The notes beneath the pieces were generated by a model. The model worked only from the letters and a program-made list of their open reading frames with translations, was not told where the DNA came from and made no database searches. This document shows positions 8,659 through 17,427 of a stretch of DNA of 64,000 nucleotides, piece after piece (position 1 is the first letter of the stretch; each line of letters starts with the position of its first letter). The stretch comes from Brevibacterium sp. p3-SID960 (GTDB lineage Bacteria; Actinomycetota; Actinomycetes; Actinomycetales; Brevibacteriaceae): assembly GCF_025144725.1 (NCBI RefSeq), contig NZ_JALXKS010000005.1, positions 45,081 through 109,080 on the forward strand. The letters run 5' to 3'. The translations under genes and the position numbers were made by a program.

Positions 8659-9633
8659 GTGAGCCCGACACCTGTCTCCACCGCCGGCGAATCCGCCCGG
8701 CTCAATGCCGATGTGCTGGCCGCGGGCGCGGTGTGCTGGAGGGAGACGAGCGCTGGGCTGGAAGTGCTGCTCGTCCACCGACCGAAGTACAACGACTGGT
8801 CATGGCCCAAGGGCAAGGTCGAGAAGGGTGAGACGCTGCCCGAATGCGCTGTGCGCGAAGTCGAGGAGGAGACCGGACTCAAGATCCACCTCGGGCTGCC
8901 GCTGCCTGCTGCCCGCTATACGGTCGGCAAGAACCTGCAGAAGCACGTCGCCTACTGGGCCGCAGAGGTGACCGGAGAGGCGAAGCTCAAGCCGGCTGAT
9001 CCGAAGGAGATCGACGACATCGGCTGGTTCTCCGTCGAACGGGCCCGGCAGCTGCTGACACTGTTCGCCGACCGGGAGCAGCTCGACAAGGTCGAGCACG
9101 CCCGCCAAACCGGGTCGCTGCGCGCCTGGCCGCTCATCATCGTCCGCCACGGGAAGGCCTTCCCACGCGCCAAGTGGCATGAGACCGAGCATGTGCGCCC
9201 GCTGCTGGCTGTCGGAACCCGACAGGCGATGGCGTTGACGAACCTGCTGGGAGCCTGGAACCTCCAGAAGCTCGTCTCCAGTCCGTGGAAGCGGTGTGTT
9301 GCCACCCTCAAGCCGGTCGCAGCGGCAACGGGCCTTCGAATCAAGGAGGTTGCCGCACTGTCGGAGAAAGGCAATGCGGACTCACCGAAGAAGACCGTCA
9401 AGGCGCTGACGAAGCTGCTGCACAAGGGCAGGCCGGTGGCAGTGTGCACGCACCGGCCGGTGCTGCCGACGGTGCTGGACTTCATCGCCGATCACGCCCC
9501 GAAGGGCCTGGCTGCGCACCTGCCCGATAAGGATCCGTACATGAATCCCGGTGAGATCCTCGTCGCCTATGTGCGCCCAGGTGAGGTGCCGCGCATCGTC
9601 GAAGTCGAACGCTACCGTCCGATCGACACGTGA
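8659..9633 (+). CDS. mutT1: Two-domain Nudix hydrolase/histidine phosphatase (MutT1-like)
   Basis: 324 residues. The Nudix domain (about 15-140) has the box beginning at G52 and continuing through REVEEETGL. A second, histidine-phosphatase domain starts at the RHG triad (R163-H164-G165) and runs to the C-terminus. This two-domain layout is that of mycobacterial MutT1, which hydrolyses 8-oxo-dGTP/8-oxo-GTP and diadenosine polyphosphates and so cleans the nucleotide pool. It starts at GTG 8659 behind AGGAG. It lies 24 bases after ppk on the same strand and likely shares its transcript. Confidence 0.85.
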   Translation: MSPTPVSTAGESARLNADVLAAGAVCWRETSAGLEVLLVHRPKYNDWSWPKGKVEKGETLPECAVREVEEETGLKIHLGLPLPAARYTVGKNLQKHVAYWAAEVTGEAKLKPADPKEIDDIGWFSVERARQLLTLFADREQLDKVEHARQTGSLRAWPLIIVRHGKAFPRAKWHETEHVRPLLAVGTRQAMALTNLLGAWNLQKLVSSPWKRCVATLKPVAAATGLRIKEVAALSEKGNADSPKKTVKALTKLLHKGRPVAVCTHRPVLPTVLDFIADHAPKGLAAHLPDKDPYMNPGEILVAYVRPGEVPRIVEVERYRPIDT

Positions 9634-9679
9634 GAAGACCACTGACCGTCGGCAGCGGCGTGTGTGTCAGCCGGTCGAG

Positions 9680-9979
9680 TCAGGAGTACCCGCCTTCGTC
9701 CTCCCAATCGTTGAGCCGCATGAGCTTCTCGCGCGTGTAGCGCCGGCGCACCCCGTAGCCCGCGAGATCGTCCTCCGGGATGAACAGCGCACCGTAGAAT
9801 TCGAGTGAGGCGTGCACCCGGCTCTTCTCGTCATCGGAGAGGTTGCCTCGTCCCCTCTCGAACTCCTTCACCTGCTCGCGGGTCAGCCCCGCCTTCTTAG
9901 CGATCGTCGCCGCCGACACCTTCGTGAACGCGCGCGCAGCACGGGCGAGATCGCTGGTGAGAAATACCTTCTCAGTCAT
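9680..9979 (-). CDS. Small XRE-family helix-turn-helix regulator
   Basis: 99 residues. The helix-turn-helix (about residues 22-45: TIAKKAGLTREQVKEFERG) is of the XRE type. The remainder (GYGVRRRYTREKLMRLNDW) probably mediates dimerisation. The start is ATG 9979, with AAGGAGAGGGAT directly upstream; longer extensions to 10114 have no ribosome site. It converges with mutT1 and is divergent from pstS. It could regulate itself or pstS, though nothing in the sequence ties it to phosphate control. Confidence 0.75.
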   Translation of the reverse strand: MTEKVFLTSDLARAARAFTKVSAATIAKKAGLTREQVKEFERGRGNLSDDEKSRVHASLEFYGALFIPEDDLAGYGVRRRYTREKLMRLNDWEDEGGYS

Positions 9980-10191
9980 ATCCCTCTCCTTTCGCCAGGG
10001 TTGGCTCTCAACTCTAGGCCACCGGTCTGTAAGCCGTGCGGGAGTCACAAGCCAGCCACCTGCCCCGCTGGGCGCAGACGTGGCACCCGGTGAGGTGCAG
10101 ACGCGGCACAGCACAGCCTCCGGCGGCGCCGTGTGAAGCGCGTCACTTCCTTTATCAAACTGTGAGCAAATAAGGACTGACTTCTGGGCGC

Positions 10192-10213
10192 GTTAACCAC
10201 TTGTTCACCTTCG
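10192..10213 (+). promoter_or_regulatory. PHO-box-like direct repeat (PhoP operator candidate) upstream of pstS
   Basis: GTTAACC at 10192 and GTTCACC at 10203 lie exactly 11 bases apart. Actinobacterial PhoP boxes are built of 11-base direct-repeat units of the GTTCACC type, as known from Streptomyces. The site is about 95 bases upstream of the pstS start, inside the 328-bp region 9980-10307. That region otherwise holds no gene and only the ribosome site AAAGG before the GTG. Phosphate-starvation induction of pstSCAB is the natural inference. Confidence 0.65.
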
Positions 10214-10307
10214 GACCGCCTTGCCGTCACAGATCACTCTTAGCTTTGGAGCGTACGCGGGGCGAGATGATGTCGAACGCCCTCCACTCTCAACGAAAGG
10301 CAACCCT

Positions 10308-11417
10308 GTGAAACTCAACCGCTTTGCCCCTGCGGCCATCCTCGCAGCCGGTGCGCTCACCCTCTCGGCCTGTGGCGGCTCCTCGGCAACCGGCGAAGAA
10401 GGCAACGGCGGCGGTGGCGGCGAGGGCAGCAACCTCTCAGGCACCCTCACCGGAATCGGCGCTTCCTCCCAGAAGGCCGCCATGGACGCCTGGATCGCTG
10501 ACTTCACCAGCGAGAACTCCGACGCTCAGGTGCAGTACTCGCCGGATGGCTCCGGTGCCGGCCGCGAGCAGTTCCTCGGCGGCAATGCCCAGTTCGCCGG
10601 CTCGGACTCCTACCTCGATGAGGATGAGATCGAGACAGCCAAGGATGTCTGCGGACCCGACGGCGCCTACGAGTTCCCCGTCTACATCTCCCCGATCGCT
10701 GTCGCCTACAACCTCGAAGGTGTCGACGAGGTGAAGCTCTCGGCTGAGACCATCGCCAAGATCTTCAAGGGCGAGATCACCAAGTGGAACGATGAGGCGA
10801 TCGCCTCGGAGAACGAGGGTGTCGAGCTGCCGGACGAGCAGATCACCCCAGTGCACCGCTCCGATGACTCGGGCACCACCGAGAACTTCACCGAGTACCT
10901 TGCCGACGCCGCCGGCGACACCTGGGACGAAGAGCCTGCTGACGCCTTCCCGTCGGCCTTCGGCGGCGAAGCCGCGCAGGGCACTGACGGCGTCGTCCAG
11001 ACCGTCAGCGACACCCCGGGCGCCATCGGCTACGCCGACGCCTCGGCGGTCGGCGACCTGGGCACCGTCCACGTCAAGGTCGGCGAAGAGTACGTCGAGT
11101 ACACCCCGGAAGCCGCTGCCAAGGTCGTTGACGCCTCGGAGCCGGTTGAAGGACGCGGCGAAGGCGACCTCGCCATCGACCTCAAGCGCGACACCACCGA
11201 GTCCGGCGCCTACCCGATCGTCCTCGTGTCGTACCACCTCGTGTGCTCGACCTACCAGGACCAGGAGACCATCGACCTCGTCAAGGCCTGGGAGAGCTTC
11301 GTCGTCTCCGAGGAAGGCCAGCAGTCGGCTGCAGAGTCGGCCGGTTCGGCCCCGATCTCGGAGGATCTGCGCTCGCAGATCACCGAAATCCTCGACACCA
11401 TCGAGGTCAAGTCCTGA
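10308..11417 (+). CDS. pstS: Phosphate ABC transporter substrate-binding lipoprotein
   Basis: 369 residues. A lipoprotein signal (basic start, hydrophobic core, lipobox LSAC with Cys22) leads into a Gly/Glu-rich linker and then the PstS fold. Phosphate-binding motifs are visible: GIGASSQKAAMDAWI near residue 50, the GSGAGREQF loop, and HRSDDSGTTENFTEYL with the Arg/Asp/Ser/Thr anion ligands. It captures orthophosphate outside the membrane and delivers it to PstCA. The start is GTG 10308 with AAAGG upstream. It is followed by pstC across a stem-loop, which fits higher expression of the binding protein. Confidence 0.93.
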   Translation: MKLNRFAPAAILAAGALTLSACGGSSATGEEGNGGGGGEGSNLSGTLTGIGASSQKAAMDAWIADFTSENSDAQVQYSPDGSGAGREQFLGGNAQFAGSDSYLDEDEIETAKDVCGPDGAYEFPVYISPIAVAYNLEGVDEVKLSAETIAKIFKGEITKWNDEAIASENEGVELPDEQITPVHRSDDSGTTENFTEYLADAAGDTWDEEPADAFPSAFGGEAAQGTDGVVQTVSDTPGAIGYADASAVGDLGTVHVKVGEEYVEYTPEAAAKVVDASEPVEGRGEGDLAIDLKRDTTESGAYPIVLVSYHLVCSTYQDQETIDLVKAWESFVVSEEGQQSAAESAGSAPISEDLRSQITEILDTIEVKS

Positions 11418-11459
11418 CCTGGTCGGGAAGCTGCGGCTGCGCAGCTGACGTATCCTGAG

Positions 11460-11495
11460 GCGGTGTGCTGCTGACGCTTTTCGGCAGCACACCGC
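11460..11495 (+). terminator. Stem-loop between pstS and pstC (attenuator or partial terminator)
   Basis: Perfect 12-base arms GCGGTGTGCTGC and GCAGCACACCGC enclose a 12-base loop. It lies about 60 bases upstream of pstC. Such a hairpin typically protects the pstS message or lowers read-through into the permease genes. The T-tract is poor. Confidence 0.55.
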
Positions 11496-11558
11496 TTCGG
11501 CGGGTTATTGAGACCCACACTATCGCCCACCTCACAGTTTCTGACCGAGGAGACCTTC

Positions 11559-12518
11559 TTGGCCACCACCGCCCCGGAGAAGACACCCCCGGCGTCACAG
11601 CCGAAGGCCGTTGTCCGCGTCGGCGATGCCGTGTTCTCAACGGCAACCCTGGCCGCCGGCATCCTGATCCTGCTGATCCTCGCCGGCGTCGCGCTGTTCC
11701 TTCTGTTCCAGTCTTGGCCGGTCCTCAAGGCGCAGGCAACCGACCCGGAGTCGATCACCGGCGGTGGATTCTTCGCCTACGTCTGGCCGCTCATCATCGG
11801 CACCCTGGTCTCCGCTTTCATCGCACTCCTCGTGGCCACGCCGTTCTCATTGGGCATTGCCCTGTTCACCACGCACATGGCCCCGCGCAAGCTCGCCCCG
11901 ATCCTCGGCTACACCATCGACCTGCTCGCAGCGATCCCGTCGGTTGTCTACGGCCTGTGGGGCCTCATGCTCGCCAGCTACCTCGTGCCGATCTACGCGT
12001 GGCTGGCCAAGTATTTCGGCTGGATCCCGATCTTCGCCCCGACTGAGGACGGCGGCATCTCACAGACCGGGCGCACCATGCTCACCGCGTCACTGGTTCT
12101 GGCCATCATGATCCTGCCGATCATCACCTCCCTCATCCGCGAAGTGTTCCTGCAGACCCCGCGCCTGCAAGAAGAGGCCGCCCTGGCTCTGGGCGCGACC
12201 CGCTGGGAGATGATCCGGATGGCCGTGCTGCCCTTCGGCACCTCCGGCATCGCCTCGGCCATCATGCTCGGCCTCGGCCGCGCGCTCGGCGAGACCATGG
12301 CTGTGGCCATGATCCTGTCCTCTGGCCTGCTGACCGCCTCGCTCGTGCAGGCCGGCAACCAGACGATCGCCTCGGAGATCGCGCAGAACTTCCCGGAGGC
12401 CGCAGGTCTGCGCCTGTCCGAACTCATCTCGATCGGCCTCGTGCTGTTCATCATCACGCTCATCGTCAATATGGCCGCCCGCGCCATCGTGGCCAAGACC
12501 TCGGTGAAGGGAAGCTGA
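11559..12518 (+). CDS. pstC: Phosphate ABC transporter permease PstC
   Basis: 319 residues and six membrane segments after a short cytoplasmic, proline-rich N-terminus. The ABC-permease EAA-like loop EEAALALGATRWEMIRMAVLP in the second half contacts PstB. PstC-type motifs GIALFTTHMAPRKLA and DLLAAIPSVVYGLWG are present. With PstA it forms the inner-membrane channel for phosphate. I take TTG 11559 as the start because GAGGAG lies just upstream. An earlier TTG at 11508 would encode the ribosome site itself. pstA begins one base after its stop. Confidence 0.92.
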   Translation: MATTAPEKTPPASQPKAVVRVGDAVFSTATLAAGILILLILAGVALFLLFQSWPVLKAQATDPESITGGGFFAYVWPLIIGTLVSAFIALLVATPFSLGIALFTTHMAPRKLAPILGYTIDLLAAIPSVVYGLWGLMLASYLVPIYAWLAKYFGWIPIFAPTEDGGISQTGRTMLTASLVLAIMILPIITSLIREVFLQTPRLQEEAALALGATRWEMIRMAVLPFGTSGIASAIMLGLGRALGETMAVAMILSSGLLTASLVQAGNQTIASEIAQNFPEAAGLRLSELISIGLVLFIITLIVNMAARAIVAKTSVKGS

Positions 12519-12519
12519 C

Positions 12520-13722
12520 ATGCAGAAGTCGAACACCTCGCTGCAGCCTCAGACGCAACAGCCAGCAGACACCGGCACCCCGGCACCCCGGCAGAAGAAG
12601 AAGCAGACCGCCATCGAGCTGAAGTCCAAGCAGCTGCCCAAATGGGCACCCTGGGGCGTCGCCGCGGCCGCGATCATCGCCGCCATCGTGCTGTCGTTCA
12701 TCTTCACCGGAGGTTTCAACGTCGCCCTGGCCGCCCTGCTCGCCGGCCTCATCAACCTCGCCGTCATCTTCGCCTGGTCGTTCGCCGTCGAAGGTCAGCG
12801 CAAGGCCACCGACCGGGTGGCGACAACCCTGGTGACCTCGGCCTTCGCGATCGCCTGCATTCCGCTCATCTCGCTGCTGTGGACGGCGCTTGAGCGCGGC
12901 GGCCCGGTGCTGCTCGAACACCCCTCCGTGCTCAACCGCACGATGCAGGGCATGAAGGGTGTGCTCGACCAGGAGTACGTCGCCGGTGAGGCGAGCCTGG
13001 CTGGCGGCTTCTACCACGCAATCGCCGGCACCGTCCTCATCACCCTGGCCTCGTGTGTCATCTCGATCCCGATCGGTGTGCTCACCGCGATCTACCTCGT
13101 CGAGTACGGCGGCCGGAACCCGCTGGCTCGCGGCATCACCTTCCTCGTCGACGTCATGACCGGCATTCCGTCGATCGTCGCCGGCCTGTTCGCGTTCTCG
13201 CTGTTCGGCACGATCGCTGCGATCGTCAATCCCGGTGCGGTCGGCTCTGCCAAGACCGGTATCGCCGCAGCGGTCGCACTCTCGGTGCTCATGATCCCGA
13301 TCGTGGTGCGCAACACGGAGGAGATCCTCCGGCTCGTGCCGATGGATCTGCGTGAAGCGACCTACGCGCTCGGTGTGCCGAAATGGAAGACGATCGTGCG
13401 AATCGTCCTGCCGACGGCGATCTCGGGCATCCTGTCCGGCATCACCATCGCCATCGCGCGTGTCATCGGCGAGACCGCGCCGATCATGGTGACCGCTGGC
13501 TTCGCCAAGAACCTCAACTGGGATATGTTCTCCGGCTGGATGTCGACTCTGCCCACCTACATCTACGACTCGCAGATGCGCCCGGTCTCACCCGGTGTGG
13601 CAGCAGCGGCCTCCAGTGAGCGCGCCTGGGCGGCAGCCCTTGTGCTCATCATCATCGTCATGCTGCTCAACCTCATCGCACGGCTCATCGCCAAAGCCCT
13701 CGCCCCCAAGGCCGGACGCTGA
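12520..13722 (+). CDS. pstA: Phosphate ABC transporter permease PstA
   Basis: 400 residues, longer than many PstA proteins because of an N-terminal cytoplasmic extension (residues 1-45, Gln/Pro/Lys-rich) and two extra membrane segments before the permease core. The core has the coupling loop [20 protein letters not shown] and the PstA-like stretches [13 protein letters not shown] and [16 protein letters not shown]. It forms the channel with PstC. The ATG at 12520 is one base past the pstC stop, so translation is probably coupled. Confidence 0.93.
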   Translation: MQKSNTSLQPQTQQPADTGTPAPRQKKKQTAIELKSKQLPKWAPWGVAAAAIIAAIVLSFIFTGGFNVALAALLAGLINLAVIFAWSFAVEGQRKATDRVATTLVTSAFAIACIPLISLLWTALERGGPVLLEHPSVLNRTMQGMKGVLDQEYVAGEASLAGGFYHAIAGTVLITLASCVISIPIGVLTAIYLVEYGGRNPLARGITFLVDVMTGIPSIVAGLFAFSLFGTIAAIVNPGAVGSAKTGIAAAVALSVLMIPIVVRNTEEILRLVPMDLREATYALGVPKWKTIVRIVLPTAISGILSGITIAIARVIGETAPIMVTAGFAKNLNWDMFSGWMSTLPTYIYDSQMRPVSPGVAAAASSERAWAAALVLIIIVMLLNLIARLIAKALAPKAGR

Positions 13723-13760
13723 CGGCTGCCTGGCAGCTGAAGAAAGGGAAATACTCACTC

Positions 13761-14540
13761 ATGTCCAAGCAGATCGACATCGAAGATCTCAATATCTACT
13801 ACGGCGACTTCCTCGCCGTCGAGGGCATCAGCATGCACATCGAGCCGCGCTCGGTGACGGCCTTCATCGGACCGTCCGGTTGCGGCAAGTCGACTGTGCT
13901 GCGCACCCTCAACCGCATGCACGAGGTCATCCCCGGCGCATACACGCAGGGCAAGGTGCTCATGGACGGCCAGGACATCTACGGCCCCGGCGTCGACCCG
14001 GTCAACGTCCGCCGCGAGGTCGGCATGGTCTTCCAGCGCGCCAATCCGTTCCCGACGATGAGCATCAAGGAGAACGTGCTGGCCGGCGTGCGGCTGAACA
14101 ACCGGCGCCTGTCGAAGTCCGATGCCGACGATCTCGCCGAGCGCGCCCTGCGCGGAGCGAACCTGTGGAACGAGGTCAAGGACCGTCTCAACCTGCCCGG
14201 CTCGGGCCTGTCAGGTGGTCAGCAGCAGCGTCTGTGCATCGCCCGTGCGATCGCCGTCCAGCCCGAGGTGGTGCTGATGGACGAGCCGTGCTCGGCGCTC
14301 GACCCGATCTCGACGCTGGCGATCGAGGACCTCATCAACGAGCTCAAGGATGAGTACACCGTCGTCATCGTCACCCACAACATGCAGCAGGCCGCCCGCG
14401 TGTCCAACCGCACGGCGTTCTTCAACATCGCCGGCACCGGTAAGCCCGGCAAGCTCATCGAGTTCAACGACACCAACCAGATCTTCTCCAACCCGGACAA
14501 GGAGGAGACGCAGAACTACGTCTCCGGCCGCTTCGGCTGA
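13761..14540 (+). CDS. pstB: Phosphate ABC transporter ATP-binding protein
   Basis: 259 residues, standard for PstB. Walker [11 protein letters not shown]-loop (VFQRANPF), ABC signature [14 protein letters not shown], Walker [14 protein letters not shown] and the switch histidine in VTHNMQQA are all intact. The ending [18 protein letters not shown] is typical of PstB. It powers phosphate import through PstCA at the inner face of the membrane. It starts at ATG 13761 behind GAAAGGGAAA and is the last gene of pstSCAB. Confidence 0.96.
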   Translation: MSKQIDIEDLNIYYGDFLAVEGISMHIEPRSVTAFIGPSGCGKSTVLRTLNRMHEVIPGAYTQGKVLMDGQDIYGPGVDPVNVRREVGMVFQRANPFPTMSIKENVLAGVRLNNRRLSKSDADDLAERALRGANLWNEVKDRLNLPGSGLSGGQQQRLCIARAIAVQPEVVLMDEPCSALDPISTLAIEDLINELKDEYTVVIVTHNMQQAARVSNRTAFFNIAGTGKPGKLIEFNDTNQIFSNPDKEETQNYVSGRFG

Positions 14541-14565
14541 GCCACCCGTCTGCTCCCCCGCACAC

Positions 14566-14613
14566 AGACGACCGTTCCCGCGGGGGGGCCCCCCCCCTCG
14601 GGAACGGTCGTCT
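14566..14613. terminator. Bidirectional terminator between pstB and pit with a G7/C9 core
   Basis: Perfect 15-base arms (14566-14580 and 14599-14613, AGACGACCGTTCCCG and its complement) surround an inner run of seven G followed by nine C that can extend the stem. The structure lies between two convergent genes and so can serve both. The homopolymer core makes an extremely stable hairpin. Confidence 0.75.
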
Positions 14614-14648
14614 CTGCGTGTGGTCTGCAGGTGGCCGGTGCCTGCGGA

Positions 14649-15674
14649 TCAGTGCAGCAGGTACAGCGGCAGGGCGACTGCCGCGCCGAGCAGGCCGGTG
14701 ATGAACAAGGCGGTGGCGGCGACGGCGACGACCGGGATGAGGAATCGGCCGCGCACATGCGGACGGGGTGTGCCGAGCTCGGTGCCGATGTTGGAGGCGA
14801 TGACGAGGTAGCTCATCGAGACCGGCAACCGCAGCAGGGCCGCGGCGACGAAGAGGAAGCCGGCGGAGACGGCGTCGGCGACAGTGGCCTTGACCGGCTC
14901 ACTCATGGTGACCATGCGGACACTGACGGTGCGCACCATCCGCCAGCCGCTGAAGAAGGTGCCCAAACCGAGGGCGACGGCGATGAGGATGCGAACCGGC
15001 CAGGCGATGCCGAGCACATCGTGGCTGATGCCGACCGGGTCGGTGTGGGCGAGGATCGCGATCATCATGACGACGCCGACCTTCTGCGCGTCCTGCATGC
15101 CGTGGGCCAGGCCGAGGAAGGCCGAGAGCACGTTGTTGGCGAACCGGCTGTGGCGAAACAGCGGCTTGGGCGCGTGGCTGGCCAGTACGCGGGTGGTGGC
15201 GCGGCTGGCGGCGTAGGCGATGATGAGCGCGACGACCGGGAGCAGGAAGACCGGCGCGATGAGCGTCCAGAACACCAGACCGGCATCGGTGACGATCCCG
15301 AATACCAAGGCTGCCCCGATGATCCCGCCGAACAGACAGTGAGTCGAGGACACCGGCACTGCGACCAGGTAGGTGGTGATGTTCCAGACCAGGGCGGCGA
15401 AGATCCCGGCCGCAAGCACAAGCAGGACGGTGTTCTCCACCGGCGGGAACTCGACGAGGGCCACGGCGACGCTTTCAGCCACGCCCTGGCCGAGCAGAGC
15501 CCCGATGAAATTGAACACCGCTGCGATGATGAGTGCCAGGCGCGGGTGGACGGACCTGGAGGCCACGGCATTGCCGACGGACAGGCCGGCGTCGTGGAAG
15601 CCGTTGACGAAGGCGTAGCCGATGGTGAGGACGATGACGACGGTGAACAGCACGTCGGAGGAGACGAAATCCAC
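14649..15674 (-). CDS. pit: Low-affinity inorganic phosphate transporter, PiT family
   Basis: 341 residues with about ten membrane segments. Both halves carry the PiT repeat. The first copy is NGFHDAGLSVGNAVASRSV, and the central part contains VPVSSTHCLFGGIIGAAL, the typical PiT P-S-S-T-H block. These carriers import metal-phosphate by proton or cation symport. It converges on pstB and lies seven bases after the DUF47 gene, its usual partner. Having Pst and Pit side by side gives inducible high-affinity and constitutive low-affinity uptake. Confidence 0.9.
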   Translation of the reverse strand: MDFVSSDVLFTVVIVLTIGYAFVNGFHDAGLSVGNAVASRSVHPRLALIIAAVFNFIGALLGQGVAESVAVALVEFPPVENTVLLVLAAGIFAALVWNITTYLVAVPVSSTHCLFGGIIGAALVFGIVTDAGLVFWTLIAPVFLLPVVALIIAYAASRATTRVLASHAPKPLFRHSRFANNVLSAFLGLAHGMQDAQKVGVVMMIAILAHTDPVGISHDVLGIAWPVRILIAVALGLGTFFSGWRMVRTVSVRMVTMSEPVKATVADAVSAGFLFVAAALLRLPVSMSYLVIASNIGTELGTPRPHVRGRFLIPVVAVAATALFITGLLGAAVALPLYLLH

Positions 15675-15681
15675 TTCCGGC

Positions 15682-16302
15682 CTAGGATTCCTTGAGGGCG
15701 ATGGCGGCAGCGATGCGGCCGACGTTCTTGAAGGATGCCGAGGCCTGGGTGAAGGCGGACGCCAGCTGCATCGAGGCTGCGGTGTAGGTCAGGCCCCGGC
15801 GCGACAGCGGCACGGCGTCGGCGATCGATTGGCTCAACGAGATGGCGCGCAGGTGCAGGCGGTCCATCGTCTCGACGTAATCCCACTGGTCATAGCGGCC
15901 CTGCAGCCGGCGAGTCATGCGCAGCGTCTGGTCTGACTGGTGCGACAGCACTGCCAGCATCTCCGGCACGCCGGCCGGCAGCTCGTCGAAGACCTGGGAC
16001 GTCATGGCGAAGCTGACGGACTCCAGTTGGTAGCAGACCTCGCGTAGGCGATCGGCGAGGGCGAAGAAGTCGCCGCGGTCGAGCGGGGTGATGTAGTTCT
16101 CGCGCAGCTGCCGGGTGATCGCCCCGAGTGCGGCGTCAGCCTGGTCGGTCAGCTCCTGCATGCGGGCACCGGCCTGCTGGCGGGCGTCTGCTGGGATGCC
16201 GGAGAGTTCGGCGAGGACGAGGTTGCAGCCCTGGATGAGCTCGGCGAGCTCGGTGCAGCGGGCGAAGAGCTGGGTATCCTGCGGTGTCCGTCTCAGGCGC
16301 AC
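15682..16302 (-). CDS. DUF47 (PhoU-like) Pit accessory protein
   Basis: 206 residues, all alpha-helical, of the DUF47/PhoU-like family. These proteins sit next to pit genes and regulate or couple phosphate transport. Recognisable pieces are the N-terminal LFARCTELAELIQGCNLVL and the central DRLREVCYQLESVSF helices. It starts at GTG 16302 with GGAGGA seven bases upstream. pit follows after seven bases, so the two form an operon. Confidence 0.85.
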   Translation of the reverse strand: MRLRRTPQDTQLFARCTELAELIQGCNLVLAELSGIPADARQQAGARMQELTDQADAALGAITRQLRENYITPLDRGDFFALADRLREVCYQLESVSFAMTSQVFDELPAGVPEMLAVLSHQSDQTLRMTRRLQGRYDQWDYVETMDRLHLRAISLSQSIADAVPLSRRGLTYTAASMQLASAFTQASASFKNVGRIAAAIALKES

Positions 16303-16535
16303 GCCGTCCTCCGTGGTTCGGACTGCTCATGATCGTCACGGCAGTGGATCTGCTTGGACTGGGACGTCGGGAGTCTGGCGGCTGAGCGCTGCGCAGGCTG
16401 CGGGAGGGGGTGCCCGAGTCCGCTCGTCCGCAATGAGGTGTGGCGGTGCCGGACCGAGAGCGCCTCTCGGCGTGTGGCCGCTCGAAGCGGCAGGTGTTGG
16501 AGCCCGGGGCTTCAGCGATCCGGCACCGTGAAGCC

Positions 16536-16564
16536 AGGATACAAGCTCGTCTTGAATTGCCCAA
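16536..16564 (-). promoter_or_regulatory. Candidate SigA promoter for the DUF47-pit operon
   Basis: On the minus strand TTGGGC and TATCCT are separated by exactly 17 bases, in the 416-bp gap 16303-16718 where I see no gene. The transcript would have a leader of about 230 bases before the GTG at 16302. I see no PHO-box-like repeat here, in contrast to pstS. Confidence 0.4.
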
Positions 16565-16718
16565 CCGGGGCAGATCCCGGCACGGACCCCGGCGCGACAC
16601 GAGACCGGCTGGAGGCTGGCCGTCTGCTCTGCAGAAGGCCGCCGGCAGAGTCCCTGGTGAGAGGATCGCAGGCGTTCTCTGCAATACTCGGCGCTCTCGA
16701 TGTGGCACTCAACGTCGA

Positions 16719-17324
16719 TCAGTCGAGGCGGCCCTGGGTGTAGGCCCGCGCGGCGGCGGCGAGGTCGTCTGCGAGGCGTTCGAAATCCCCCGCGCCCGAG
16801 GTGTCGGCTGGGCTCTCGACCCGACGACCCCGGGCGGTGACGGTGATGAAGGCTGCGGCCCGGGCCAGTGCGATGGCGTAGTCGCCGCGGAAAGCGCCGG
16901 CGAGGATCTCATCGGCGGCCCGGGCAACCTCGTCGGGACCCGGCGGGGAGGCGATGCCGGCGATTACCTCGGGTGCGGTGCGGCCGTCCCGGCCGGACGA
17001 GAACCAGTCCGCGACCTGGCGCGGCGAACGGCGGATCCACTCGCGGATGGCGTACAGGCGCCACAGGGAACCGGGCAGGCTCACCGCCGGGGCGCTGGCC
17101 CACACCTCGGCGATGGCCTCCAGACCGAACTCCTCGGCCAGGTGGACGAAACGGGCGGTGGCGGCGTCGTCGCGGTCAGGATCGGTGCTCGAGTCGCGGT
17201 GCGGGGAGATGAGCAGGGCAGCCGTCGAGTGCGCGAGCTCGGTGCGCGCGGCCGGGTCGGGGGCGGTGTCGAGCGGATCCATGTCCGGCATCGGCAGGGG
17301 CTTGTGAAAACGAGGCTGTGACAC
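16719..17324 (-). CDS. Conserved actinobacterial hypothetical protein
   Basis: 201 residues, soluble and mostly helical. The middle (SLPGSLWRLYAIREWIRRSP, about residues 95-115) looks like the conserved core, and a short PLP-rich N-terminus precedes it. Neither signal peptide nor membrane span is seen. It begins at ATG 17324, next to the 26-bp tandem repeat, and is divergent from the following gene. The function is unknown. Confidence 0.65.
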   Translation of the reverse strand: MSQPRFHKPLPMPDMDPLDTAPDPAARTELAHSTAALLISPHRDSSTDPDRDDAATARFVHLAEEFGLEAIAEVWASAPAVSLPGSLWRLYAIREWIRRSPRQVADWFSSGRDGRTAPEVIAGIASPPGPDEVARAADEILAGAFRGDYAIALARAAAFITVTARGRRVESPADTSGAGDFERLADDLAAAARAYTQGRLD

Positions 17325-17327
17325 GCC

Positions 17328-17383
17328 GCCCAGTCTACGCGGGCTGGCAAGGCGCCCAGTCTACGCGGGCTGGCAAGGCGCCC
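17328..17383. repeat. 26-bp perfect tandem duplication between divergent genes
   Basis: The unit starting GCCCAGTCTACGCGGGCTGG occurs at 17328-17353 and again at 17354-17379 with no mismatch, plus a 4-base third copy. It fills the gap between two divergent genes, so copy number could affect both promoters. Confidence 0.95.
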
Positions 17384-17427
17384 TGCCGGGAATCCTACAC
17401 CTGTCTCTCAGCCAACGGCGCTACCGT

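Noticed and set aside
7408..8778. Long minus-strand reading frame opposite ppk
   Set aside because: Lies opposite well-conserved polyphosphate kinase sequence and reads as Asp/Val/Gly-rich shadow.
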